A DNA stretch of 64,000 nucleotides. Origin: Flavobacterium sp. N1736 (lineage in GTDB: Bacteria; Bacteroidota; Bacteroidia; Flavobacteriales; Flavobacteriaceae). Position 1 is the stretch's first letter; each line of letters begins with the position of its first letter. The translations under genes and the position numbers were made by a program. The notes beneath the pieces were generated by a model. It did not search any database. It was not told the origin of the DNA and worked only from the letters and a program-made list of their open reading frames with translations. This document shows positions 24,367-33,521 of this stretch, piece after piece. The stretch covers positions 3,472,001 through 3,536,000 of the forward strand of contig NZ_CP109994.1 of assembly GCF_025947065.1 (NCBI RefSeq), written 5' to 3'.

Positions 24367-25659
24367 ATGAAATATCATCAAATAAACAGCGCTCTTTTTG
24401 TAAAAAATCGCAGAAAATTTACGGCAGAAATGAAACCTAATAGTGTTGCCGTTTTCAACTCAAATGACATTTACCCAATTAGTGCCGATAGTACTTTGCC
24501 ATTTGCTCAACACCGGGATATTTTTTATCTGAGTGGTGTTGATCAGGAAGAAAGTATTTTGCTTTTGTTTCCGGATGCACCTTTTGAGAATCAAAAAGAG
24601 ATTCTTTTCTTAAAAGAAACCAACGATCATATTGCCGTTTGGGAAGGTGAAAAACTAAGCAAAGAACGCGCTTTTCAGGTTTCGGGAATCAGAACTGTTT
24701 ATTGGCTGCAGGATTTTCATAAAATTTTGAACGAAATGATGACGTACGCTGATACGATGTACATTAATACAAACGAACATTATCGCGCAACTGTAGAAAC
24801 AGAAACTCGTGAAGCTCGTTTTGTAAAATGGTGGAAAGAGCGTTATCCTGCGCATAATGTTGCGAAAAGTAACCCAATTTTACAGCGCATTCGTTCTGTA
24901 AAAGAAAGTGAAGAAATCGATTTGATCCAGCAAGCTTGTGATATTACAGAAAAAGGTTTCCGCAGATTATTGTCGTTTGTAAAACCAAATGTTACGGAAT
25001 ATGAAATCGAAGCTGAATTGGCACACGAATTCATCAGAAACCGTTCTAAAGGTTTTGCTTATACACCAATTATTGCTTCAGGAAACAATGCGAATGTTTT
25101 GCATTACATCGAAAACAATCAGCAATGTAAAGCCGGAGATTTAATTTTATTGGATGTTGCGGCAGAATATGCGAACTATTCAAGTGATATGACAAGAACA
25201 ATTCCGGTTTCGGGAAAATTCTCTGAAAGACAAAAAGCGGTTTACAATGCAGTTTTGAGAGTGAAAAATGAGGCTACAAAAATGTTGGCTCCGGGAACGC
25301 TTTGGAAGCAATATCATGTTGAAGTGGGTAAAATTATGACGTCTGAATTACTTGGTTTAGGTTTAATTGATAAAGCCGATGTTCAAAACGAAAATCCGGA
25401 TTGGCCAGCTTATAAAAAATATTTTATGCACGGAACTTCTCATCACATGGGACTTGACACGCACGATTATGGTTTGCTTCACGAACCTATGAAAGCGAAT
25501 ATGGTTTTTACGGTTGAACCGGGAATTTATATTCCGGCTGAAGGTTTTGGAATTCGTCTGGAAGATAACGTTGTGGTTCAGGAAAAAGGAGAACCTTTTA
25601 ACTTAATGCGCAATATTCCGGTTGAAGTTGATGAAATCGAGAGTTTAATGAATTCATAA
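24367..25659 (+). CDS. pepP: Xaa-Pro aminopeptidase (aminopeptidase P, M24B)
   Basis: 430 residues. An N-terminal creatinase-like domain (about 1-165) is followed by a pita-bread metallopeptidase domain. The metal-binding residues are in LLDVAAEYANYSSDMTRT (two Asp), MHGTSHHMGLDTHD (His), FTVEPGIYI (Glu) and GIRLEDNVVV (Glu). It releases N-terminal residues that precede proline. It is cytoplasmic, with no signal peptide. The next gene, a predicted secreted alpha/beta hydrolase with proline-iminopeptidase-like motifs, starts 7 bases later, so the pair may act on proline-containing peptides. Confidence 0.95.
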   Translation: MKYHQINSALFVKNRRKFTAEMKPNSVAVFNSNDIYPISADSTLPFAQHRDIFYLSGVDQEESILLLFPDAPFENQKEILFLKETNDHIAVWEGEKLSKERAFQVSGIRTVYWLQDFHKILNEMMTYADTMYINTNEHYRATVETETREARFVKWWKERYPAHNVAKSNPILQRIRSVKESEEIDLIQQACDITEKGFRRLLSFVKPNVTEYEIEAELAHEFIRNRSKGFAYTPIIASGNNANVLHYIENNQQCKAGDLILLDVAAEYANYSSDMTRTIPVSGKFSERQKAVYNAVLRVKNEATKMLAPGTLWKQYHVEVGKIMTSELLGLGLIDKADVQNENPDWPAYKKYFMHGTSHHMGLDTHDYGLLHEPMKANMVFTVEPGIYIPAEGFGIRLEDNVVVQEKGEPFNLMRNIPVEVDEIESLMNS

Positions 25660-25666
25660 TTTCAAG

Positions 25667-26566
25667 ATGAAAAATATTTTTCTATTTGTTTTTTTGATGA
25701 TTTTAGGAAACTCTTTCGCTCAAACCGAAGGCTATTCTAAAAACAATGATTCCAGTAAAACCTATTACAAAATATTCGGAAAAGGAGAACCGCTTTTAAT
25801 TATTAACGGCGGACCCGGAATGAACAGTAATGGTTTTGAAGGCATGGCGAAAACTTTGGCAGAAAATCAGGAGACTATTATTTACGATCAAAGGGGTACG
25901 GGAAAATCGAAATTGAAGGAATTAAATTCTAAGACAATTTCGATGCAATTAATGGCCGATGATATCGAAGCGCTGAGAAAACATCTTAAAATAGAAAAAT
26001 GGAGTATTCTTGGACATTCTTTTGGCGGAATGCTGGCTTCGTATTATGCAACTGTTTATCCTGATCGCATTAAAAAGTTGGTTTTATCTTCTTCCGGCGG
26101 AGTTGATTTGACTTTATTAAGCAGTCCGAATTTGATTGAAGCCGGTTTAACAAAAATCGAAAAAGATTCTTTAAATTATTGGAATGATAAAATAGAAAAA
26201 GGCGACACGACTTACGCAGCAAGACTTGGAAGAGGAAGAGCGATGGCGCCGGCTTATGTTTATAATTCAAAATTTATTCCCATTATTGCAGAACGATTAA
26301 CGCAGGGGAATTCGGAAATAAACGGATTATTATGGGATGATATGCAAAAAATTCATTTTGACTGCAAGAACAAACTCAAAAACTTTAAAAATCCTGTTTT
26401 GATTATTCAGGGAAAACAAGATATTATCAGTAACGAAATTGGCGAACTTGCTCGCAAAACGCTACCAAATTCAAAATTGATTTTGCTTGAAAACTCAAAA
26501 CATTACGGATGGCTGGATGCAAAGGAAAAATATTTTACAGAAATAAATTCTTTTTTAAAATCATAA
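25667..26566 (+). CDS. Secreted alpha/beta hydrolase, proline-iminopeptidase-like
   Basis: 299 residues with a signal peptide (MKNIFLFVFLMILGNSFA-Q). Motifs LLIINGGPGMNSNGF (oxyanion GGPG), IYDQRGTGKS and nucleophile Ser in LGHSFGGMLAS are those of the S33 prolyl aminopeptidase group. The likely acid and base are Asp in IQGKQDIIS and His in NSKHYGWLD. It is predicted to be exported, unlike the adjacent PepP, with which it is co-transcribed (7-base gap). The peptidase role is by motif similarity; an esterase role cannot be excluded. Confidence 0.88.
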   Translation: MKNIFLFVFLMILGNSFAQTEGYSKNNDSSKTYYKIFGKGEPLLIINGGPGMNSNGFEGMAKTLAENQETIIYDQRGTGKSKLKELNSKTISMQLMADDIEALRKHLKIEKWSILGHSFGGMLASYYATVYPDRIKKLVLSSSGGVDLTLLSSPNLIEAGLTKIEKDSLNYWNDKIEKGDTTYAARLGRGRAMAPAYVYNSKFIPIIAERLTQGNSEINGLLWDDMQKIHFDCKNKLKNFKNPVLIIQGKQDIISNEIGELARKTLPNSKLILLENSKHYGWLDAKEKYFTEINSFLKS

Positions 26567-26571
26567 AAAAC

Positions 26572-26602
26572 AAAAACGGCTTTCAAAATGAGAGCCGTTT
26601 TT
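26572..26602 (+). terminator. Terminator after the pepP-hydrolase pair
   Basis: AAAAACGGCTTTC pairs with GAGAGCCGTTTTT around a short AT loop, followed by a T-rich stretch. Confidence 0.8.
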
Positions 26603-26696
26603 GTTTATAACCCATATTTCTAATTTAAAATTGACCCTAATAAATACTATTTTTAACTTGAATGAAGTTATGTTTCTTATATGATATCTCAATTAC

Positions 26697-26704
26697 TATT
26701 TTTG
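26697..26704 (+). promoter_or_regulatory. Predicted promoter of the second alpha/beta hydrolase, -7 element
   Basis: TATTTTTG matches TAnnTTTG and lies 25 bases before the TTG start at 26730. This spacing supports that start. Confidence 0.45.
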
Positions 26705-26729
26705 TACTTACCACTTTAAAAACATCATT

Positions 26730-27506
26730 TTGAAAAACATTCTATATAAAAACACTAAAATATCTTTTACTGATTCTGGCGAAGGAAATGCAATTGTACT
26801 GCTTCATGGATTTCTGGAAAATAAAAAAATGTGGAAGGAATATGTTACCCTGTTTTCAGAAAAAAATCGCATTATTACAATTGATTTATTAGGACATGGC
26901 GAAACAGAATGTTTGGGTTACGTACATTCGATGGAAGAAAATGCAAATGCTGTTCACGAAGTTTTAGAACATTTACATATTGAAAAAGCTATTATCGTTG
27001 GCCATTCTATGGGAGGCTATGTTGGTTTGGCTTTCGCCGAATTATTTCCGAAAAGTATTCAGAAATTAGTTTTATTAAATTCGACTTCAAAAGAAGACAG
27101 CTCTGAAAAAAAACTAAACAGAACCCGTGCTATAAAAGCAGTAAAACAAAATTATGTAGGGTTTGTTAGTCTTGCAATTGCAAATTTATTTAGCGAAAAC
27201 AACAGAACCCGTCTTGAAAAAGAGATTGAAGAAGTAAAAGAACAGGCTTTACAAACACCTTTACAGGGAATTATTGCTTCGCTTGAAGGCATGAAAATCA
27301 GAAAAGACAGGGAAAGTCTTCTGAAAAAAAACCTATTTCCGGTTTTATTGATTTTAGGAAAAAAAGATCCTGTTTTAAACTATGAAGAAGGTATTGAACA
27401 AATCGAAGACACAACAGCAGAACTTGTTTCTTTTAATGACGGACATATGAGTGCAATTGAAAACAAGGAAGAACTTAAAGTTGTATTAACAGATTTTTTT
27501 CAATAA
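26730..27506 (+). CDS. Cytoplasmic alpha/beta hydrolase (MenH-like)
   Basis: 258 residues starting at a TTG (26730). There is no usable ATG nearby and the reading MKNILYKNTKISFTDSGEG is a normal family N-terminus. It has the oxyanion-hole VLLHGFLENKKMW, nucleophile Ser in VGHSMGGYVGLAFAE, acid Asp in LGKKDPVLNYE and His in NDGHMSAIENKE. It has no signal peptide. The family includes MenH, carboxylesterases and lactonases; the substrate cannot be deduced. It is single, with a shared terminator downstream. Confidence 0.88.
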   Translation: MKNILYKNTKISFTDSGEGNAIVLLHGFLENKKMWKEYVTLFSEKNRIITIDLLGHGETECLGYVHSMEENANAVHEVLEHLHIEKAIIVGHSMGGYVGLAFAELFPKSIQKLVLLNSTSKEDSSEKKLNRTRAIKAVKQNYVGFVSLAIANLFSENNRTRLEKEIEEVKEQALQTPLQGIIASLEGMKIRKDRESLLKKNLFPVLLILGKKDPVLNYEEGIEQIEDTTAELVSFNDGHMSAIENKEELKVVLTDFFQ

Positions 27507-27524
27507 TTGCCATATTATAGAATC

Positions 27525-27562
27525 AAAAAAGGCTGTTCAAAAAAATTTGAAACAGCCTTTTT
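27525..27562. terminator. Bidirectional terminator
   Basis: AAAAAAGGCTGTT (27525-27537) pairs with AACAGCCTTTTT (27551-27562). It separates the convergent hydrolase gene and roadblock-like gene. Confidence 0.85.
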
Positions 27563-27581
27563 CTCATTGTTGGGGGCAAAA

Positions 27582-27956
27582 CTATAGTTTTGAGATGATG
27601 TCTTTTTTAAATTTAGCCAAAGTCGCTCTTGTCAAACCTAAATTTGCTTTACTAGAGTCAACTGCTAAATAAATAAAGTATTTTCCATCTTCAGAAACAT
27701 CTAAAATATGTATTTGATCAGTTAATGTAATTAAGATATCATTGATTTTTTGATCTAATCCTAAAGCTTTAATAGCGCTTAATTTTGCTTTTACAACTTC
27801 TAAATTATAAGCAGATGCTAATTCCGGGTCAAAATTTGGATTTAAAGAAAGTGAACAATAAGACATTCCTGTCTCAACCTCAGTAACAGATACCGCAATA
27901 AATCCGTTGATATTCTCTTTTAAATCGTTTTGAAAATCTTGTAAAAAATCTGACAT
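27582..27956 (-). CDS. Roadblock/LC7-like protein, type b, module A
   Basis: 124 residues, no signal peptide. The alternating pattern NGFIAVSVTEVETGMSY ... ELASAYNLEVVKAKLSAI ... DILITLTDQIHIL ... FIYLAVDSSKANLGLTRATL fits the alpha/beta roadblock/LC7 fold, with the terminal NLGL-type strand and helix. It is about 60 percent identical by eye to the protein at 39584-39964. Roadblock proteins dimerise and act as regulators or scaffolds of small Ras-like GTPases (MglB acting on MglA, for example). It is 19 bases downstream of a classical roadblock gene, and the two proteins probably form a heterodimer. No GTPase gene lies nearby. Confidence 0.7.
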   Translation of the reverse strand: MSDFLQDFQNDLKENINGFIAVSVTEVETGMSYCSLSLNPNFDPELASAYNLEVVKAKLSAIKALGLDQKINDILITLTDQIHILDVSEDGKYFIYLAVDSSKANLGLTRATLAKFKKDIISKL

Positions 27957-27975
27957 GTTTTAATTGAATTTTAAA

Positions 27976-28296
27976 TTAATTGTTGAAAACGGTATCCATT
28001 TTGCGTAGCAAAAGTCCCATTTTACTTATATCTTTAGAAAGCAGCGCCACACAATTATCATCCTGATCTTTATTTGCAACCACAATTCCATCATTATTCT
28101 TGATCATGATTTGTTTAAGATCTCCGTTGTTCAAATCTTCAGACATTTCTAAACTCATCTTCAATATCATCCCAATCATTGCTGCTACATTTCCATCATA
28201 TTCTAAATTAACAGATTTAAGCAGAATTCCATCTATGTTAAAAACCAATCCAGATTCAGCGCCAGTCTCCTCAACTAATGTATTTATATCAATCAT
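27976..28296 (-). CDS. Roadblock/LC7 domain protein, type a, module A
   Basis: 106 residues from the ATG at 28296. A TTG at 28320 is also in frame, but it would sit at the predicted transcription start, so the ATG is preferred. The fold pattern is clear: SGLVFNIDGILLKSVNLEYDG, AAMIGMILKMSLEMSEDLNNG, LKQIMIKNNDGIVVANK, NCVALLSKDISKMGLLLRKM. It is paralogous to the protein at 39194-39550, and the order a-then-b is the same in both modules. It is a likely protein-protein interaction or GTPase-regulatory component. A -7 element (TATCTTTG, minus strand) lies at 28325-28332. Confidence 0.75.
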   Translation of the reverse strand: MIDINTLVEETGAESGLVFNIDGILLKSVNLEYDGNVAAMIGMILKMSLEMSEDLNNGDLKQIMIKNNDGIVVANKDQDDNCVALLSKDISKMGLLLRKMDTVFNN

Positions 28297-28324
28297 GTTG
28301 TCTATTATATTGTTTATCAATAAT

Positions 28325-28332
28325 CAAAGATA
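28325..28332 (-). promoter_or_regulatory. Predicted promoter of roadblock module A, -7 element
   Basis: The minus strand reads TATCTTTG, matching TAnnTTTG, 29 bases before the ATG at 28296. This would place the transcript start around 28318, downstream of the alternative TTG start. Confidence 0.45.
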
Positions 28333-28538
28333 TTTGAACTAAACAGAACTGTTTGATAAACACTTGTTAAAAAAACAGCGCTTTATAACCATCTGACTTA
28401 CTTTTGTTTATCCCGTAGTTTTTGCCAATCTTTAAAGAAAGATTAGCAAAAAAAAATAACTGAAAAAAAGAATTTATTCAAAAAAGCAACATTTCCTTCC
28501 GTATAATTCATTTATAAATTTATACTGCAATGCAAAGT

Positions 28539-28567
28539 TTGTTTACGAGAAGTTTTTCATAAATTTG
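28539..28567 (+). promoter_or_regulatory. Promoter of the 47-residue small-protein gene
   Basis: TTG at 28539-28541 is followed after 18 bases by TAAATTTG at 28560-28567, a good -33/-7 pair. The ATG is 17 bases downstream of the -7 element. Confidence 0.5.
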
Positions 28568-28583
28568 CAAAAAATTTAGAAAG

Positions 28584-28727
28584 ATGAAAACTGTAGAAGA
28601 ATTAAGATTTGATCTGAATGTAAAGCTAATGAAGTTCAGAAGATTTCGCTTTGAAAACGGAAGCATAAACAATATTGCCCCAGAGGAAACTGCGAAAAAA
28701 GGATTCTTCAAAAAAATATTCAGTTAA
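28584..28727 (+). CDS. Small basic protein of unknown function
   Basis: 47 residues: ATG at 28584, stop TAA at 28725-28727. It begins MKTVEELRFDLNVKLMKFRR and ends TAKKGFFKKIFS, rich in Lys, Arg and Phe. It would form a basic helix with an amphipathic hydrophobic tail that could associate with membrane. Support comes from a good promoter immediately upstream, a strong terminator 12 bases downstream, and a normal codon pattern. It is divergent from roadblock module A, just as another small protein gene is divergent from module B. I recognise no family. Confidence 0.6.
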   Translation: MKTVEELRFDLNVKLMKFRRFRFENGSINNIAPEETAKKGFFKKIFS

Positions 28728-28738
28728 AAACTACTTAC

Positions 28739-28788
28739 AAAAAGGCTAAAAATTTTAGATGTAAATTTCAAAAAATTTTAGCCTTTTT
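28739..28788 (+). terminator. Terminator of the small-protein gene
   Basis: AAAAAGGCTAAAATTTT-like left arm pairs with AAAATTTTAGCCTTTTTC, ending in a T run. After it, 28790-29137 is about 350 bases of very AT-rich DNA with no frame, hairpin or promoter that I would defend. Confidence 0.75.
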
Positions 28789-29137
28789 CTTTTAAATGAA
28801 GAAATTTACATTTTAATCAGAACTAAATCCTGCAAAAATGAGGATTACATTTTGAAAGTTCATCAATAATTATTTCTTCAACTTTTATAACTATTTCTTC
28901 TTTTCAAATTCAATTATTGAATTATAAATTTTACGAAAATAGATTTTAATACAAATCCTTATAAACTATTTTTACTAAAAACTAAACAGCTTTTATTACA
29001 TTATAAGAATAATAAAATTCTTACCGGGTTATTTTATATTTCTTCTTTTAAAAAACTTTAAATACACCGAAAATTTTAAAAACTGTTTATTCTTTCATTT
29101 TCAGCTATTAATAAAATCGTCTGATTTTAAAAAAATG

Positions 29138-31903
29138 TTAAACAATTTTTTCCTCGAAAGGGATATTAACATCAAAAATCTCTTTTAAAAGTATAGCAAT
29201 TTCTTCCAGATAATTATTCAGTATTTCAGAAGACACCGTAATAGTAAGCTCTTTGTCTTCTTTGAAGCCAAATGGCAGAAATCCGGATTTTAAATTTTTG
29301 AATGAAATAATTCCAACTTCAATCGGAACACCTTTTGCTTCATTCTCAAACATAAATGCATAAGCCAAAACCTGAATTATTTTATCATTTTTAAGCTCCT
29401 GCGTTAATCCGTTCCAGGATTTCAGTATAACATTTGTCTTTTCGACTTTTCCGGTCTTATAATCAATGATTCTTATTTTTCCGTTGCGTAGTTCAATTCT
29501 GTCCACATTTCCTTTAATTAAAACCGGAAAAGGCAAACCCGGATGATTAAATTCCCGACCGTACGTTTGCTCCAAAGCAATAATCTGAACCGCATCTCCA
29601 TTTTCTATAAGATCCAATTCTATTTTCAGAAAATTAGAAACATTACGTTTTGCAACTTCGAAAGCCAAAAGGTTACGGCCTTTTTTAATTTCACCTTCTT
29701 TATAAACCAGCTTAAATTGTTTTAAAACTTCATCATCCAGCAATTTAAAGCAGTTTGAAATATCAGTTTTCGAAATAAACTTACCAATAAAAGGTTCGTA
29801 TAATGCTTTTAAGGTTTCGTGAATTATAGTTCCAAGCGTATTCAGCGCTATATTTTCCTCAACTTCTTCAACCTCGCGAATACGCAGGATTTTTTGAAAA
29901 TAAAAATCAATCGGATTTCTAATATAACTAGTCAAAGCCGAAGGAGAAAAACCTGTTAAAGCAATCTCTTTTAAACGCTCCATAACTGCTTCTGATTTTG
30001 GAATCACCATTGGCTGATAAGCAGTTGCAGGCAAAGCAGGATTATAAATATCAAAACTAAGATTGTGTTTTGGCTGTTTTTCAACCTCCAATTGCGTGAT
30101 AAAACGACTGCGCTCACCGGCATCGAGACCATCATTTTCTGTATTATATATCAGATAGATATTTTTTGCTCTTTGCAGCAAATGATAAAAATGATAGGTA
30201 TAAATAGCATCTTTTTCTTTAAATGTTGGCAAACCTAACTCTTTCTTTACATCATACGGAATAAATGAATTTTGAGATTTTCCGGCAGGAAATTTACCCT
30301 CATTCATAGATGTTACAATTACGGTATCAAAATCTAAAACACGACTTTCTAGAACTCCCATAATTTGTAATCCACGCAAAGGTTCTCCTTCAAAGGAAAC
30401 CTCTGCAACATCTATAACCTGTTTATAGATGGCATACAAAGTATCAATATTATCAATATGCTTGTGCTTAGAATAATAATTGATCAATTTATTAATTACC
30501 TTAAAGATGGCGTAAACAAAAGCTTTTGCTATTTTTTCTTCTTCATTATCATTGCTGAAATTTTCTTTTATCAAAAGCAAAAGTGCCGAAATATTCTCTA
30601 AAACCGCAACTGCGCCGCTTTCCCATTTCTGAAATAATAATTGAAATAGATCTGAAGAATTAGACCCCAATTCAATAAGTCTGTTATGCGTAATAAAAGT
30701 ATAATTATTCTCTTTGATAATTTTTACCAGGTTATTTGCTTTCGCATAAGGCTCTATCAATGGATGCGTTAAGACATCGAGTACATCTTTATAATAAAAC
30801 ACATAACTCTCGCCTTTTCTTGAAAGCGCATTTGTATGCATTTTAAACAATTTTGCAATCAATATTTGCGAAGGATTATTTTTACCTGAATAACCCATTG
30901 TTATATTTAATGCTCCTACCGAAGATGGCAATGCATACAAAACTGGCATTAATAAATTTTCTTCACCCAGAACAATTGCCACTTTATCGAGAGATGTGGT
31001 TGGATTTTCTTTTATTATTTGATCTATAATATTACCTGCTAATTTAGCCTGCCCAATAGTTTTGGGAGTTCCTATTACCTGAATATTTTTAGATTGTGAA
31101 AAATCATCAACAATCCACTCAAAATGATTTGATTTATAATGTTTCCAATTCTCTTTAAAACGTCTCACAAATAAACCTGCATCATGATAGGGATCATTCA
31201 AAAAGGTTTGATCTGCATCCCAATAAATTTTAGCCTGATCAAGAGCCAAAAGATGCTGCACAATTTTTTCTTCTGCAGCATTTAAAGCATTAAAACCTGC
31301 AAAAACAAAAGTTTGATTTGAAATGGTATTCGAAAAATGATTTAAATTATTTACGGCTTCGCGATAAATTAATCCTTGATAACCAATTGCTTTATTTAGC
31401 AAATGATCGTATAATGAATTATAATACATTGGAAGAAGTTTCCAAAAATCAATATAATTCTCTAAAAGTTTTGTTTTGTTTTCTACCTCTATTCCCCATT
31501 TTTTTATGTCTTCAATATCTTTCAAGTAAGATAAAACGTGGGAAGGTTCTAATAAATAGCGATCAATTTCATTAAAATCCTGCAAAAGAGTTTTCGCCCA
31601 ATTAGCAAACAATTCAAAAGATTGCTGGTTTTGTTTTTCTGTAACAGAAAGATAGACTTCATAAAATTCAAATAGAAGTTCAATAGAATCAACGGATCTG
31701 ATTGACGCAACATCTTGCACAAATTCTTCAATACTTATAATTACCGGAGAAAGAATAGTATGTTTTATTTCTTTTTTCAGGGCTTCTATTAAAAAAACTT
31801 TCGCTCTTTTATTAGGGAGAATAATAGTTGTTTCAGCAAGTTTTGCTGAGTAATCCTGAATTATAACATGGGCTATTTTTTCGAGAAAAGAAGAATTTAT
31901 CAT
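29138..31903 (-). CDS. addB: AddB-like PD-(D/E)XK nuclease/helicase-like subunit
   Basis: 921 residues from the ATG at 31903. A longer reading starting MNGFFYFYT runs through the ompA terminator hairpin and is rejected. The N-terminal half is an inactivated SF1-like helicase (ETTIILPNKRAKVFLIEAL). VIVTSMNEGKFPAG is a motif VI-like segment. The C-terminal part (from about SPSALTSYIRNPIDFYFQKI) is a RecB-family nuclease with GTIIHETLKALYEPF and the catalytic IRIIDYKTGKVEK. It pairs with the AddA-like protein at 34786-37944 to process double-strand breaks for recombination. The two genes are separated by ompA and kbl, an unusual spacing for the pair. Confidence 0.85.
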   Translation of the reverse strand: MINSSFLEKIAHVIIQDYSAKLAETTIILPNKRAKVFLIEALKKEIKHTILSPVIISIEEFVQDVASIRSVDSIELLFEFYEVYLSVTEKQNQQSFELFANWAKTLLQDFNEIDRYLLEPSHVLSYLKDIEDIKKWGIEVENKTKLLENYIDFWKLLPMYYNSLYDHLLNKAIGYQGLIYREAVNNLNHFSNTISNQTFVFAGFNALNAAEEKIVQHLLALDQAKIYWDADQTFLNDPYHDAGLFVRRFKENWKHYKSNHFEWIVDDFSQSKNIQVIGTPKTIGQAKLAGNIIDQIIKENPTTSLDKVAIVLGEENLLMPVLYALPSSVGALNITMGYSGKNNPSQILIAKLFKMHTNALSRKGESYVFYYKDVLDVLTHPLIEPYAKANNLVKIIKENNYTFITHNRLIELGSNSSDLFQLLFQKWESGAVAVLENISALLLLIKENFSNDNEEEKIAKAFVYAIFKVINKLINYYSKHKHIDNIDTLYAIYKQVIDVAEVSFEGEPLRGLQIMGVLESRVLDFDTVIVTSMNEGKFPAGKSQNSFIPYDVKKELGLPTFKEKDAIYTYHFYHLLQRAKNIYLIYNTENDGLDAGERSRFITQLEVEKQPKHNLSFDIYNPALPATAYQPMVIPKSEAVMERLKEIALTGFSPSALTSYIRNPIDFYFQKILRIREVEEVEENIALNTLGTIIHETLKALYEPFIGKFISKTDISNCFKLLDDEVLKQFKLVYKEGEIKKGRNLLAFEVAKRNVSNFLKIELDLIENGDAVQIIALEQTYGREFNHPGLPFPVLIKGNVDRIELRNGKIRIIDYKTGKVEKTNVILKSWNGLTQELKNDKIIQVLAYAFMFENEAKGVPIEVGIISFKNLKSGFLPFGFKEDKELTITVSSEILNNYLEEIAILLKEIFDVNIPFEEKIV

Positions 31904-31918
31904 TGTATAAAAATAAAA

Positions 31919-31945
31919 AAAGCCATTCAATTAAGAATGGCTTTT
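31919..31945 (-). terminator. Terminator of ompA
   Basis: AGCCATTC and GAATGGCT form a hairpin with a TTAATT-type loop, followed on the minus strand by a long T run, directly before the addB start. Confidence 0.8.
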
Positions 31946-31966
31946 CAGTATTATTTACAAAGTAAA

Positions 31967-33409
31967 TTATAGTTTACCTTGGTATTTAGAACCAACATGT
32001 TTGATTTCAGTTCTTCTGTTTTGTGCTTTACCTGCAGCAGTTTTGTTACTTGCAACTGGTTGAGAAGATCCAAATCCTTTAGACTCTAAGTTTTCTGGAT
32101 TAACACCTCTTTCGATTAATGCATTTTTCACAGCGTCAGCTCTATCTTGAGATAGTTTGTCGTTGATTTTTGCAGAACCTGTACTATCTGTGTGTCCTTC
32201 AATAGAGAATTTCGCGTTTGGATAGTTTTTAAGGATTTCTTTAATTGCATCTAATCTAGCTGGAGTTTCTTTGTCTCCTGTTTTGAAAGTAGCTTTTCCT
32301 GAGTTGAAGTAGATTGCTCTAGCTTGAACTTTAAGATCTTCTAATGCCTCAGAAGTTACTTCTGGACATCCTCTGTTTGAAGCAGGACCAGCAACTGTAG
32401 GACAATCATCATCTTTATCTAAAACACCATCTTTATCAGCGTCTAAGAAAGGACAACCACCATTTTCTTTAGGACCAGCAACTGTAGGACATTTGTCATC
32501 TTTATCAGCGATTCCGTCTCCGTCAGCATCTGGACAACCTTTTAAAGCAGCTAAACCAGCAACATCTGGACAAGCATCATCTTTATCAGCAATTCCGTCT
32601 CCGTCAGTATCAGGACATCCGTTTAATGCAGCTAAACCAAATACATCTGGACAAGCATCACTAGCGTCAACGATTCCGTCTCCGTCAGTATCAGGACATC
32701 CGTTGAATTGTTTTAAACCAGCAACATCTGGACAAGCATCGTCTTTATCGTAGATTCCGTCTCCGTCAGTATCTTTACCTCCGAATTTGAAAACTAGACC
32801 TGCAGTGTGTTGGAAAACTGAACGATCTCCAGTACCATCAGCAACAGCCCATTTGTATTTTGTAGCAAGTTCAAGACCAATAGCATCTGTAAACCAGAAA
32901 GTAACTCCAGCACCTGGATTAACAGTTCCGAAGCTTTCGTCTCCGAAGAAAGTGTAACCTCCACCAACAGTTAACGAAGGATCGATTACTTTAGATTTGA
33001 TTAATTCCTGGAAGCTATATTTAATAGTAGCATCAATTCCATAATACATCAAATCACCAGGATTACTAACAACGTTACCTCTTGAATCATGCCCTGGAGC
33101 AGTTGGAGCAAAAGTAACCAATTTATCAATTTTGTTTACAGAACCTTGTAAACCTACAGAGAAACCAGCTCCTACATATTTAGACACACCAATGTAAGAT
33201 AGAGATGGAAGAATATTCCAGTTGTCTTTAACAGCGAAAGGCTGAGAAAAATGTTGATCAAAGAATCCATGTCCAGCACCAGAACTGGTTCTAGTGTCAA
33301 CGGCATTAACTCCAAAAGAGATAGCCCATGGATTGTTACTGTCTTGCGCGTGAGAAGTTAAACCCATCACCATCATCACAGCAACTAAAAGTTTGTTAAG
33401 ATGTTTCAT
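31967..33409 (-). CDS. OmpA-family outer-membrane protein with TSP3 repeats
   Basis: 480 residues. A signal peptide (1-21, ending SHA) is followed by a porin-like N-terminal barrel (about 22-205), five thrombospondin-type-3 calcium-binding repeats of the form DTDGDGIxDxxDxCPxVxGxxxxxGCP (about 213-350), and a C-terminal OmpA peptidoglycan-binding domain with [12 protein letters not shown] and [13 protein letters not shown]. It tethers the outer membrane to the cell wall. This is one of the most abundant flavobacterial proteins, which fits its near-perfect promoter. The repeats make long antisense frames that are not genes. Confidence 0.96.
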   Translation of the reverse strand: MKHLNKLLVAVMMVMGLTSHAQDSNNPWAISFGVNAVDTRTSSGAGHGFFDQHFSQPFAVKDNWNILPSLSYIGVSKYVGAGFSVGLQGSVNKIDKLVTFAPTAPGHDSRGNVVSNPGDLMYYGIDATIKYSFQELIKSKVIDPSLTVGGGYTFFGDESFGTVNPGAGVTFWFTDAIGLELATKYKWAVADGTGDRSVFQHTAGLVFKFGGKDTDGDGIYDKDDACPDVAGLKQFNGCPDTDGDGIVDASDACPDVFGLAALNGCPDTDGDGIADKDDACPDVAGLAALKGCPDADGDGIADKDDKCPTVAGPKENGGCPFLDADKDGVLDKDDDCPTVAGPASNRGCPEVTSEALEDLKVQARAIYFNSGKATFKTGDKETPARLDAIKEILKNYPNAKFSIEGHTDSTGSAKINDKLSQDRADAVKNALIERGVNPENLESKGFGSSQPVASNKTAAGKAQNRRTEIKHVGSKYQGKL

Positions 33410-33446
33410 ACTTAATTTTTTTAATTACAATTTAGTTAATTACAGA

Positions 33447-33476
33447 CAAAAGTAACACCAAATTTTTTAAATACAA
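33447..33476 (-). promoter_or_regulatory. Promoter of ompA
   Basis: On the minus strand, TTG (33476-33474), 19 bases, then TACTTTTG (33454-33447). This is a textbook Bacteroidota promoter 38 bases upstream of the ompA start. Confidence 0.65.
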
Positions 33477-33521
33477 AATGAAATGTTAAAAAAAACCTAC
33501 AAAAATTATTTAAAATGGGAA

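Noticed and set aside
28297..28320. TTG start for the module A type a roadblock gene
   Set aside because: It sits at the predicted transcription start given by the TATCTTTG element; the ATG at 28296 matches the paralogue length.
31904..31930. Upstream ATG for addB
   Set aside because: The added residues are encoded by the ompA terminator hairpin.
32493..32753. Open frame on the plus strand across ompA with repeated Ser/Pro/Gly units
   Set aside because: It is antisense to the TSP3 repeats of ompA; the repeat nucleotide pattern keeps the opposite strand open. No promoter or start context.
32340..32770. Direct repeats of about 80 bp, briefly considered as a CRISPR array
   Set aside because: They encode the calcium-binding repeats of the OmpA protein in frame, and the intervals are also coding.
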